In this document: piece after piece, positions 10,131 through 20,100 of the stretch
Layout of the letters: every line of letters begins with the position of its first letter
Position numbering within the stretch: the first letter of the stretch is position 1
From: Plasmodiophora brassicae
Lineage: Eukaryota > Endomyxa: Phytomyxea > Phytomyxea > Plasmodiophorida
Length of the DNA stretch: 64,000 nt
Assembly: GCA_036867785.1 (NCBI GenBank)
Contig: CP145414.1
Coordinates: 310,001-374,000 of the forward strand
Reading direction: 5' to 3'
Made by a program: the position numbers and the translations under genes
The notes under the pieces: generated by a model
The model's database searches: none
Seen by the model: only the letters and a program-made list of their open reading frames with translations
Told to the model about the DNA's origin: nothing

Positions 10131-11260
10131 ATGACCAGGGAGGAGGTGAGCCGGGCGCTGCATCGGGCCCTGGCCCAGCACGGCGCGCTGGCGGTGCAGT
10201 CGCCGTCGCAGGCGGACCTGGTGGTCATACCGTCGTCGACGCCGCTGCTGGACGCGTTCGGCAAGCTGATCGGGCGCAATTTCATGTCGGCGCCCGTCTA
10301 CGACGAGGCCGGCCAAACCTTTATCGGGTACCTCGACTGTCGTGATCTCGTGTCGTTCTGCGTGTTCGCCAGCGACGAAAGCAACTGGCAGCCGTCGCTG
10401 GGCGACCTCGTCAAGATCGGCTCGAAGGGTGCCCCGGTAGCGGCGACGGCTGTCACCGTTTCCTGTATGCATGCGATCAAGGGTCGCTCTGGAACCGCTC
10501 GTTAACAGGGTGCGGTACTCAGATCTGGCTCGTCGGCATCCGTTCTCCTACGTGTACACAACGGATTCGCTGGCGGTGGTGGCGTCTCGCTTGGCGCAAC
10601 GCGAGGTGCACCGCGTCCCGGTGGTCGATAAGGCGACCGGCGAGATGGTCGCCCTGATCACGCAGTCGGCGCTGGTGTAGTGGGTCGTCGACAATAAGGC
10701 TCTGCTGGGTAGGTCCATACGTTCGACGACGACGTTGGCCCCGTTCAACTGTCCTCGTCGTGCTAGGCGATGTGTTGCGCCATCCCCTCAAGGATATCGG
10801 CCCGCTTGGGACGTCTCCTGTTGTATCCGTATGCGCAACGTCGCCCGTGCTTGACGCGTTCAAGCTCATGGACGAACACAAGATGAGCGCCGTCGGCGTC
10901 GTATCCCAAGCAGTACGTCACCGTCGACGGGTTGTCTGCTGTTGCTCGCTCACTGATGTGGTTCTGCTGGAGAAGGGAGACCTAGTCGCTACGGTTTCCT
11001 CGTCCGACATCAAGTTCTTCCTGCGCACGAAGTTCCCGATGACGCATACCGTGATGGAGTTCGTTCAGTCCATCAACGACCAGATGGTCGACATCCGGTC
11101 CCCGTTGATCTGCGCGTCAAGGAACACGCCGCTGGGCGACGTCATTGGCCGCATGGCGAAGGCCAAGGTCCATCGCGTCTTTCTCGTCGACGACAAGGAC
11201 AAACCGGTCGGGATCGTGTCTGTCACCGATGTCATGAAGCTGCTGGGCGACAGGAAGTAA
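10131..11260 (+). CDS. CBS-domain protein, SNF4/AMPK-gamma-like, with an in-frame TAG
   Basis: Four CBS-type repeats can be followed: 'STPLLDAFGKLIGRNFMSAP', 'DSLAVVASRLAQREVHRVPV', 'SPVLDAFKLMDEHKMSAVGV' and 'TPLGDVIGRMAKAKVHRVFL'. This is two Bateman modules, as in adenine-nucleotide-sensing AMPK gamma/SNF4. Introns lie near 10427-10521 (boundaries uncertain), 10711-10757 (phase 1) and about 10912-10975. Exon 2 contains TAG at 10678-10680, in 'SALV-stop-WVVDNKALLG'. The downstream part stays in phase with the next exon only if this TAG is read through. No splice option I tried removes it and keeps the frame. It may be a pseudogene, a strain-specific nonsense change or a base error. Confidence 0.7.
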
Positions 11261-11366
11261 ATTCGCTACGATGGGCCCGTACCATGTCCACAACCCAAGT
11301 TCGTGGCCGTCCTCATTGTCAGCGGAAGCAACATGAACGAACGGTACATTCATTTGGGTCAGCGGT

Positions 11367-11771
11367 CTACTCGATGGCGTACTGGCTATCCCCCTCGGGC
11401 GTATCGGGGCCCTCGGCGGCAGACGCCTTCTGCACCTTGCGGGCGACACGCTGGGCCTGAAGGCGCACGTGTTTCGGCGTCCAGGACGACAGCTTGACGG
11501 CTCCGCGCTTGATGCCACCGACAACCGACTTCAGGCGCGATCCGACCCCGCTCTCGTATTCGCCGTCCGACTCGCCGCGGTCACCCGCCTCGTCACTGTC
11601 GTCCTGCCTGATCGGCTTGTACTCCGCAGACGCCTTCGAGAACGATCCCGCCACGCCCCACAGCCATTCTCCCGACGAACGCGCCTTGGCTAGCGCATCC
11701 TGCAGCGCCTTTGCTGTCGCCGACTCCTTGACGGTCGCACGCTTGCCCTTCATCCCAGCACGCCCACCCAT
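11367..11771 (-). CDS. hypothetical protein, 134 aa
   Basis: Single open frame from an ATG at 11771. The composition is charged: a basic N-terminus ('MGGRAGMKGKRATVKES'), a central acidic patch ('QDDSDEAGDRGESDGEYES'), and a basic 'HVRLQAQRVARKVQKA' helix near the end. There is no signal peptide or membrane span. I recognise no family. It fits tightly between the CBS gene and Ku80 and reads like a real gene rather than a shadow, since no other frame is better. Confidence 0.45.
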   Translation of the reverse strand: MGGRAGMKGKRATVKESATAKALQDALAKARSSGEWLWGVAGSFSKASAEYKPIRQDDSDEAGDRGESDGEYESGVGSRLKSVVGGIKRGAVKLSSWTPKHVRLQAQRVARKVQKASAAEGPDTPEGDSQYAIE

Positions 11772-12107
11772 GTATCAACTGTCGTTGCAGATGCGCAACT
11801 GGAGCAGTACGGCATCCGATCGTATCTAGCAGTTGTCCAGCATCCAGCAAATATCGCTGCGGCAATGCTCACTGGCAGGGGCGCCAGCCTGCCTTCGACA
11901 GTCGTATGTGTGTGTACAAGGCTAGCCAGAAAAAGTGCACCGAACTCGGCCTGGCGGTTGGCAGCCACGTTGGCGTCGCGGACGACAGGGTCGGTCCAGT
12001 GCCCCACTTGTCTTCTGCTTCTGCCCAACGTGGCTACGTCGTCGCGCGTGCAGCCCGCCCTGCTGCGTGACTTGCGCAGTATTCATTGAGGGGTGCAGTT
12101 GCGACGA
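11772..12107. promoter_or_regulatory. divergent intergenic region upstream of Ku80
   Basis: About 335 bp between the hypothetical gene (minus) and Ku80 (plus). It has no coding signal and presumably holds both promoters. No clear motif was recognised. Confidence 0.35.
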
Positions 12108-14225
12108 ATGAAGGAAGCGGTCGTGTTCGCTATCGACGTCGGGTCGACGATGACGGCCGAGGGTATCGCGCAGTGCAAGAGCGTGCTGCGGCACGAGCTG
12201 CGACGGAAGTTCATCCAGGGTGGCCAGGACGAGGTCGGCCTGGTCACGTTCGGGTCCGGGACGACGCGGAACGTGCTGAACGACGAGCATTCTGGCGAGT
12301 ACGTGCACGTGGAGGTCGTCAGCGGGATCGTGAAACCGGATGTGTCGATGATGGAGCACGTTGATGTCATTGATCTCTCCGGGGAGGAGGTCGAAGGCGA
12401 CACGTTCGACGCGATCGTCGTCGCCCTGAACGAATTGCACGTTCGCGTCAAGAAGTTGAAGTTTGAGAAGCGGGTCGTCGTGCTGACGTCGGCAGGTGGC
12501 GAATCGCCGCCGCCGGACCAGATCGAAGAAATCGCATCGCTGCTGAAGGGCCAGAACTGCACCGTCAAGGTCGTGTTTCTCGGTGACAAGAATGGGCACA
12601 CCGAGAATCGAGCGGCGCTGAAATTGCTCGTCAAGTACTGTGAGGGCGAGTCGATGACGATGAGCATCGACGAAGCGTTGGCGATTGCGTCGCGACCGGC
12701 CAAGAAGAGCGTCCGCCCGACGGCGAAATACAAGGGCCCCTTCGAGATCACGTCGATCGTCAAGCTGAACGTGAGCACGTACGGGAAAACCATGATCGCG
12801 AATCTGCCCAGCCTGAAGAAGCAGTCTGACCGGGCTCCAGACTCGGACATCAAGCTGCAGACGGCGTCCTTCAACAAACAGACGAACACTGAGGTCGAGC
12901 GCGAGCATCGCGTCAAGGCCTACCGATACGGCAAAGACCGTGTGGCAATCTCGAACGTCGACGAGGCCATGTATGAGTGCACAACATCCAAGTGCTTGCA
13001 AGTGATGGGGTTCCTACCGAGGACGTCGCTCCCCAGGTAGTATGTGTCCTCTGCCTCTCTGCCCGGAACCGCCTTGTGACGCGTTGCAACCGCAGGCACC
13101 TGTTCATGTCGAGTGTTGACTGTGTCGTTGCCAATCCTGATTATGAGGCAACCGTCGCTGGCTTCCAGGCCGTCATGATCGCCATGACCGAGCTTGACTA
13201 CGTTGCGATCGTGCGTTACGTGAAGAGGGACGGCGTGGCGGCTAAACTCGCCGTTCTGCACCCTGGCATCGAGAATAGGACCGACGTAAGACTGGTTGTC
13301 TCGATCCACAATGTAACCTAACCTGCGACCTTCGTTCAAGGTTGCCTACCTGAACATCCTCCCTTTCGCTGACGATATGCGGCAGTACGACTTCGGATCG
13401 GTCTCGGGCGTCCAAGTCACCAAGCGGCAGCTGGATGCCGCTGACGCGCTGATTGACAATCTCGACCTGTCCCGCGCCTGGAAGAGCCCAGAAGGCGAGG
13501 ACGTCGAGGCTCTCGACCCTGATTTCACGTACAACCCCGTTCTGCAGCGTTTCTACGAAGCGCTTGAAATCAGGTCGCTCGATCCCGACGCGCCAATTCC
13601 CGACCTGTCTCATGACGTCCGGTCAGCGATGGAGCCCATGGAGGATTTGTTTGATGCTGCACAGAGCAGCTTCGATGCGTTCAAGCAGGTTTTCCCGCTG
13701 GAGGCTGTCCCTGAGAAGAAGAAGCGCGCTGGTGGCGAGCGCGCCGACTGGCGGGCACAGCTCGAAGCAGCGACTGCAGAGGGGGTCGACGGCGTGCCTT
13801 CCACAATTTCAAGCATTGAGGACTACCAGCACTTGATGGCTAATCCGGAAACGTCAGCGACCGCAACGCTCAGGCTCGTCGACGTCGTCGTGAAGACGCT
13901 GGACGAATCGTTCCAGGGCAGTGCCGACACGCAAGCGCTGGACTGGCTGGAGACTGCCCGAACAATGTGCCGCACGATGGCGATGTTCGACGCGTACAAC
14001 AACGCGCTGGAAGTCGTCAAGGAGCGCGTCCCGCCCGCGTTCCTTGACAAGATGGCATCACGCGGCCTGTACCCCATCGACAGCAGCGAATGCAAGGGCA
14101 GCCCGGTCGCCCCCGAAGAAGCCCGCCTGTTCTTCACCCAACCGTTCCCCACCGCGATCGCCGACACGACCGGAACCGGCAACGACGACGAATCCAGCAT
14201 ATGGGACGAATGGGGCGATCTGTAA
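12108..14225 (+). CDS. KU80: Ku80 subunit of the DNA end-binding Ku heterodimer
   Basis: The ATG at 12108 begins 'MKEAVVFAIDVGSTM', the Ku80 von Willebrand A fold. The beta-barrel DNA-embracing region follows ('GPFEITSIVKLNV', 'VKAYRYGKDRV', then 'MGFLPRTSLPR'). Exon 2 starts near 13098. Exon 3 begins about 13349 with 'VAYLNILPFADDMRQYDF', and then comes a C-terminal helical arm. The Ku80 C-terminal helical (Ku_PK_bind-type) domain is visible: 'LRLVDVVVKTLDESF' and 'MFDAYNNALEVVKERV'. The second intron is 28 nt (GTAACC) or 46 nt (GTTGTC), both phase 0. The acidic tail ends 'SSIWDEWGDL'. Role: NHEJ and telomere end binding with Ku70 (not in this window). Confidence 0.92.
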
Positions 14226-14380
14226 CCTGCGCGAATCCTTCGTGCTATTCGTTTACCTATATTCTCACCCCTATTCGTATAAATAACGTGCCATGGGGCA
14301 TTTCCGTGGCGCCCTGTGACGGGCAGCATGCCCTAATATGCGGTCTCGGGAAGCCGAGTCGTCGCCAACCCCCTTGTTCG

Positions 14381-14589
14381 TGCATCCGTCAATGATCGCC
14401 GCGATGTCCGCGTCACTGCATATCTGGTTTGACTACTGGAAGGACTACCAGATATGCAGTGACGCGAACATCGCGGCGATCATTGACGGATGCAGTGGCA
14501 TCGGTATGATCCGATGCCACTTTCGCGCTTCCAGTAGTCAAACCAGATATGCAGTGACGCGGACATCGCGGCGATCATTGACGGATGCA
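14381..14589. repeat. compound palindrome at the Crypton end
   Basis: A 62-bp segment at 14381-14442 has an exact reverse complement at 14528-14589. Between them a third, inverted partial copy (14445-14494, one mismatch) and a small hairpin (14495-14520, stem GTGGCATCGG/CCGATGCCAC) are nested. The repeat overlaps the C-terminal codons of the recombinase fragment. Confidence 0.9.
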
Positions 14590-15770
14590 CGTAGCGCTCG
14601 TTGGAGACGCACCACAGACTTCCGAAGTCATAGACCTGCCTGCGCCAGTCCGTTGCCGCCCACCTGTGATCGAACACAGGCAACGTCGGGTGGTGTCCGC
14701 CTAGCGACAGGTCGTGACACCCACGGACGGCTCGTGCACACCGGTCCAGCTCTTTCTGCTCATAGCAGTGATACTTTGCTGCGGCACTCGTCCCTGAACG
14801 GCCGCGCGACCACGCCTGGTCGCTCCACCCGCCGTACATGGCGGCGGACGCAGCAGATAGCTGGGGGTGACCCAAGGCTTTGGTAAAGCCACAGTTGCGA
14901 AGGCTATGGTTGGTCAGGCCATCTGTCACATGTTGTCGCATGCCATTAGCGTCAAGGACCCGGTACACCTCCTTGAAAATCCCGCCGAAGAAGGCGGACT
15001 CGTTGCCAGCACGAACGGCATCTGGGAACAGGAACGGTTCGTCCTGTTCGCCAACGGCAAGCGCCCCGAGCACCCCCATATGGTATGCATATGCGTTCAG
15101 AAGGTTACGAACCGGAGTCGGTTCCATTGTCTCCGCCACAGGCAGAACCTGTGTCTCCCTCGTCTTCACGCGGAGCAGCCGGACATCCAGCGTGCCGCCG
15201 CGTTCGGTCGACAGGCGCAGGCTCTGCTGCGTCTGCTTCGCCATCATCACATCCGATGTTCGACCCATCAGCAGGACGCCCATGTTCAATGCGAATCTGC
15301 GGGATCCGTTAGCCACATGCGAGTTATACTACGCGTTCCTCAACTTACAATAGCGAGAAGCTCTTCGGGTTGTCGAGCTCGGCCAGGACATTCGATGCGA
15401 TGATCCAATCGGTCTCCGTGAAAGGAGCCGCGTTGGTCGCGATAACTTGCCCGGCCTGAACTCGCGTCTTGGTCACGTCGTTGACCAGCCGGTTTACGCT
15501 CGGCGCCCATTCCTGCGGCGACAGCCATCCACACTGCGCAGTGATGTCCCGGCAGCGGTACATCATGTCCACGTGGATTTGGGACAGGTACTGGGTGAGT
15601 GTTCCTGGTCGGACATGGATGCCGGTACGGCACCATGCAAGGAAACGCTCGAACAAGTAGCGGCCGCACTGTCCCTTAACGTCCGCTTCGCACATAGACG
15701 CGTACGATTCTGGCGCCTGCCGTCCTGCCCGTCTTCGTGTTATTGCATGCGTTGAAACACCGGCACATAT
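14480..15770 (-). pseudogene. tyrosine recombinase, N-terminally truncated
   Basis: Exon 2 (about 14480-15297) carries the catalytic residues: first Arg in 'LLMGRTSDVM', the H-x-x-R box 'NHSLRNCGFTKAL', 'MYGGWSD', and a candidate nucleophile Tyr in 'AKYHCYEQ'. An intron of about 50 nt (15298-15348, GTAAGT..CGCAG on the minus strand) separates it from the 3' part of exon 1, which encodes a helical SAM-like/core-binding segment ('GTLTQYLSQIHVDMMYRCRD'). The protein's N-terminus is missing because the LTR element starts at 15771. The missing portion is present in the other fragment (20863-21663). Confidence 0.65.
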
Positions 15771-15959
15771 AATCAGGACACTGTTGCGACCTCGAGTTCG
15801 CAGTCCGTGGCGGAGTCCGTGGCGGAGTTCGTTGCTGACTGACCTATCTGGCTTTGCGGACATTCCGGACATTCTCACGGTGCTGCCATGGCAGTTCACG
15901 GACTACTAAAGTTATTCTGTTATTGTCCTGCTTGAGTTCACGTGTCCCGTGCTTCAATT
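15771..15959 (+). repeat. 5' LTR
   Basis: 189 bp, matching the copy at 20674-20862 at every base I compared. It contains an internal imperfect repeat (GTGGCGGAGTCC). The TGTTG typical of copia LTR starts is at 15782. Confidence 0.85.
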
Positions 15960-15984
15960 GGTTTTGGGCCCATCCCAAGCCTAC

Positions 15985-16105
15985 CTCTGTCCCTGTTTCT
16001 GTCCCTGTTCCTGTCCGTGTTCCTGTCCCTGTTCCTGTCCTTGTTCCAGTCCCTGTTCCTGTCCCTGTTCCTGTCCCTGTTCCTGTCACTGTTCCTGTTC
16101 CAGCG
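15985..16105 (+). repeat. CTGTTCCTGTCC minisatellite in the retrotransposon leader
   Basis: About ten imperfect 12-bp units (and 6-bp subunits) of CTGTCCCTGTTC lie between the 5' LTR and gag. The tract is pyrimidine-rich on the plus strand and open in two frames (Pro-Val or Leu-Ser repeats). Confidence 0.85.
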
Positions 16106-16180
16106 TCCGAAGCCCCTCGTGATCCAGCTCGCGTCGTGACCGCCCGCGTTCCGTCTCCGTCTCTCTCGTGATCGCCCGCA

Positions 16181-17131
16181 ATGGCGGAAGACTGGAACCA
16201 GCTCGTTACAGGCCTTACCTCCCAGATCCAGATCCTTCAACAACAGCAACAGCAGCAGCAGCAGCTACTGCAGCAACAGCACGACCAACTGCTGCAACAG
16301 CAACAACAACTGACGCAGGCCCAGGCCTCCCCACAACAGCGAACGGTCTCACAGCATCATGCTCCTGAGCCCAAGGTCAAGCTTCCGCCCATGTACAACG
16401 GCGGCCGGGGCGAACTTCGCGGCTTTCTGAACCAGATCAAGCTGGTTATCACTCAGCGGCCCAACACCTACGCGGCCGACGCTCAGAAGGTCGCGCTGGT
16501 GGGCCAGCTGTTGGGTGGGGACGCCCTAAAGTGGTTTAACCCACTGTTCGAGCGGAATAACGACCTGATGAAGGACTTCAGCGCCTTCGTCTCCGCAATC
16601 AAGAGCAGATTCGGGGACCCGAACCTCGCAGAGACCGCGGCCCGCAAGCTCCAGCACCTGCGTCAGGGCAGAGGCACTGTCGCCCGCTTCGCCACAGAAT
16701 TCCAGAATCTGGCGGCGGACGCTGGGTTCAACGACTCAGCCTGCCGACACATGTTCCGCGCCGGCCTGGCCAGGGACGTGCAGTTCCTGCTGCTGTCCCT
16801 ACCCGTCGCCGAGACGCTTGACGAGCTTGTCATACAGGCAATTCGGTGCGACAACCGCCTGGCCGAGCACCGATCGGCCACCGCCCTCGTTCCTGTCCCT
16901 GCTGTCTCCGCCGCCGCAGTGCCGTCCGCTCCTTCCCCAGCCCCGGCCGCCGCGGTTGGGGATCCTATGGTTATCGACGCCGCGATCGGCGGTGGGCCCC
17001 GCGCGCCCTTAACCCAAGACGAGAAAGATCGCCGTCGTCGCGAAGGCCTGTGCCTCTACTGCGGGGTGGCTGGTCATGTCGCAGTGTCCTGCCCTGTGCG
17101 TCCGCAGGGAAACGCCTCCCGGCGTGGCTGA
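16181..17131 (+). CDS. Gag polyprotein, Ty3/gypsy (sushi-like) type with CCHC knuckle
   Basis: 316 aa from the ATG at 16181. An N-terminal polyglutamine coiled segment (about residues 20-50) precedes a capsid-like domain with 'KLPPMYNGGRGELRGFLNQI', 'LLGGDALKWFNPL' and 'ARKLQHLRQGRGTVARFATE'. This is the Retrotrans_gag pattern of Ty3/gypsy elements rather than the UBN2-type Gag usual in copia elements. A zinc knuckle, 'CLYCGVAGHVAVSC' (CX2CX4HX4C), is near the C-terminus. The frame ends at TGA 17131, 18 nt after the frameshift heptamer. Gag packages RNA into cytoplasmic virus-like particles. Confidence 0.85.
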   Translation: MAEDWNQLVTGLTSQIQILQQQQQQQQQLLQQQHDQLLQQQQQLTQAQASPQQRTVSQHHAPEPKVKLPPMYNGGRGELRGFLNQIKLVITQRPNTYAADAQKVALVGQLLGGDALKWFNPLFERNNDLMKDFSAFVSAIKSRFGDPNLAETAARKLQHLRQGRGTVARFATEFQNLAADAGFNDSACRHMFRAGLARDVQFLLLSLPVAETLDELVIQAIRCDNRLAEHRSATALVPVPAVSAAAVPSAPSPAPAAAVGDPMVIDAAIGGGPRAPLTQDEKDRRRREGLCLYCGVAGHVAVSCPVRPQGNASRRG

Positions 17132-17153
17132 AATCCCGGTCGGTCGCCACGTC
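17107..17153 (+). promoter_or_regulatory. programmed -1 ribosomal frameshift signal
   Basis: The heptamer GGGAAAC lies at 17107-17113 in the correct phase for gag (G-GGA-AAC). After a 7-nt spacer an 8-bp stem can form: 17121-17128 GGCGTGGC with 17146-17153 GCCACGTC, one G-U pair. Slipping back one base enters the pol frame exactly. Confidence 0.75.
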
Positions 17154-20100
17154 TACCAATACACCTGTTCCATCATGTAACCCCGACCACTTCTCTCCCG
17201 AGCCAAGTATGATTTCCGCGTCCACCAACCTCGTCGAGCACTTGGACCGTGTCCTAAGCATAGACGTGTCCCTTCAACTCGACAATGGCAAGACTGTACA
17301 GACGAAGGCACTTATCGACTCAGGAGCAACCAACGACTTCATACACTCCGACTTCGCCCGCGCTCACAACGTTCCGCTCACCAAGAAACCCGCACCGGTA
17401 GATCTGGAGGTAATTGACGGGCGGCGGCTACCGAAGGTGGCGCTGGAAACGGCCCCTGTCCGCCTCAGCATCGGCAACCACTCCGAATCGATCATGTTGA
17501 ACGTAATCGACTCCCCACGATTCCCGATTATCCTCGGCATGACCTGGCTCTCGAGGCACAACCCGAACATTAACTGGACACGCCGAACGATGGAGATTAC
17601 TCGTGTCACTCAGGACGCCGCGCGCGAACAGAGCGAACCCAAGGAAGCCATCACAGCCCTAACCTTGCACGACACTGACGTATTCCCTCAGCAACCAGAC
17701 CCACCACCTCAAGACCTCTCGCCACCCCCACGACACGAACGGCGGTCGAGGGCCCGTGTTGACAGCGGCAAGGCACCATACGCAGTCCCACTTCCCGGTG
17801 ATTGGAACCAAGCCCAATGCCTCAAGCGGTGGCACCACCGACTCGGCCATCGTAACCTGCGGGACGTCATCCTGATGGCAAACCACGACCTCACCGAATC
17901 CATGGAGATTCTGGCGCAGAAGGTTGACAAGTTCTGTGAAGGGTGCACTGTCGCGAAAGCCAAGGAACGCCCTTTCCCGTCGGAGTCCAAAGACAAGGAG
18001 TGGAATGTTCTCGAGAGAATCGACGTCGACGAATGCGGTCCGCTTCCCGTTGCGTCACTCAATGGGGAACGGTACTTTATCACGTTCACAGAATTCGCAA
18101 CCAGGATGAAATTCACATTCCTGCTGCACCACAAGAACGAGGCGCTGACCAAGTTCAAAGAGCTCAAGGCACGAATTGAGAACCGCCTGGAGAAATCCAT
18201 TAAGATCCTGTTCGGTGACAACGATGGAGTATTCATCAACGACGAGTTCAAGGCGCTCCTGCAGGAATGCGGGATCGAATGGAGATCAACGGTGGAGTAT
18301 TCTTCTAAGCAGAACGGCGTCTCCGAACGTGGCCACCTGACGCTCATGGACTCCGGCCGCGCAATGCTCGTACACGCAAGGCTTCCCAAGCAGTTCTGGG
18401 GACCCGCAATCCTGACTGCCAGCCACGTCCATAATCTCTGCCCCCACCCTCGCGATCCCACGACAACGCCCCATGAAAAGCTGTCGCGTTCGAAACCCGA
18501 CATCCGCTATCTCAGAACGTTCGGGTGCGACGCATATGGCTACGTCCCGTCCAGCCAGAGAACGAAGCTGGATCCACGCGCTGTGAAAGGCATCTTCATC
18601 GGATACGCGGACCACCAGAAAGGGTACGTTCTCTATCACCCGTCGTCCGGCCTAATCAAGGTGTACCGCAGCGTGACGTTCAACGAAGACAGCTTCGGCG
18701 GCCGCAGTGCAGATGACGCACTCGCTGATCCCGACGAGCCCGAGTCCGAATACGACGGCAACTACGTCCCCTCCGATGACGAATCCGCCGTCGAGGGGGC
18801 GCAGCTTGCAGGCCCCAGTGAGGATCCGCTGTCTCCCATTCAACGGGCTCGGCGTACCCCCCGCAAGCCAGACCGTCTTGGAGACCCCGTTCATCACGCC
18901 TGGATCGCGTCACTGCAACCTACCCACGACGCCCCCATCCACCACATGTGGATAGGTTCCACACATCAATGCGAGGACGACGACGGCGCCACACCCAGCG
19001 CAGAGGACCCCGACACTCCAACCACATACGAAGACGCTATGGCAAGTCCCGAGGCAGAGTTCTGGACCAAGGCGATGACCGATGAATTGAACAGCCTGAC
19101 AGAGCACAAAACATGGGAAGCCATCGAGCGACTACCCGTTGGGGCCCGTCCCATCGGATGTCGCTGGGTGTACAAGCGCAAAATCATGAAGACAAGTCAG
19201 GTTCCGCCAGACTCCACCTGGGTGCTTCGCCACGACCCCGATGGTGTCACCACCCACCGGTATAAGGCTCGCCTGTGTATACTTGGCTACAAACAGCGCG
19301 AAGGCGTCGACTACACCAAGACGTACGCGCCAGTTATTCGCAGCGACATCCTCCGCCTAGTACTAGCCCTATCCGTCCACGACAAGGAGATTATCGCAGA
19401 GCAGATGGACGTGATGACGGCATTTCTGAACGCCTACCTCACCGAAGAGATCTACATGGACTCTCCGAAGGGGTCGAAGGCCAGAACCCGCTTCGTCAAG
19501 CTCCTTCGATCGATCTACGGCCTGAAACAGGCACCAAGAGAATGGTTCAAGGTCATCGACGCCTTCCTCGTCAACGAATGTGGGTTCCAACGAGCCAAGT
19601 CCGCGTCGTGCTTGTACTTCAAACGTAGTCCAACCGGAAGGCTCGTCGTCGTTGGGGTCTACGTCGACGATATCCCCATCGTCGGACATCCCGAACTTGT
19701 ACACGAAACCAAGTCATCCCTCTCAAGGAGATTCAAGATGTCTGACATGGGTGAACTTCAATCCGTCATCGGCCTCGACGTGGATAGACAAGGTGGATCG
19801 GTGTTTCTGTCACAGGAACGCTACACGAAGACCATCATCGACACCTACGGCATGGCTGAATCGCGCCCCGTCTCGACACCGGCAGACGCGAACTTGAAGT
19901 TATCCACATCACTGTGCCCGCAGAACCAAGCTGACCGTGAACTAGTCGCGTTAGAAGGCCAGCGCATCAACTACCGAGCGGCAGTAGGCCACCTAATGTG
20001 GCTACTACACACTCGCCCAGACATCGCCTACGCTGTGAACGAGGTCTCACGTTATGTTCAAGACCCAGGGCCAGCCCATTTCGTCGCGCTGAAGCGGATC

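Larger units (their letters stand above)
14381..15770 (-). mobile_element. Crypton-type tyrosine-recombinase element, 3' half
   Basis: The minus-strand element encodes the C-terminal catalytic half of a tyrosine recombinase and is bounded on the left by the palindrome. It is cut at 15770, where the LTR element begins. Positions 15147-15770 recur at 20863-21486 on the far side of the retrotransposon. The element has no terminal inverted repeats or DDE gene. That, with an intron-bearing recombinase, fits Cryptons. Confidence 0.65.

Noticed and set aside
15985-16105. CRISPR-like array
   Set aside because: Contiguous 12-bp units without spacers, inside an LTR-element leader of a eukaryote: a minisatellite.
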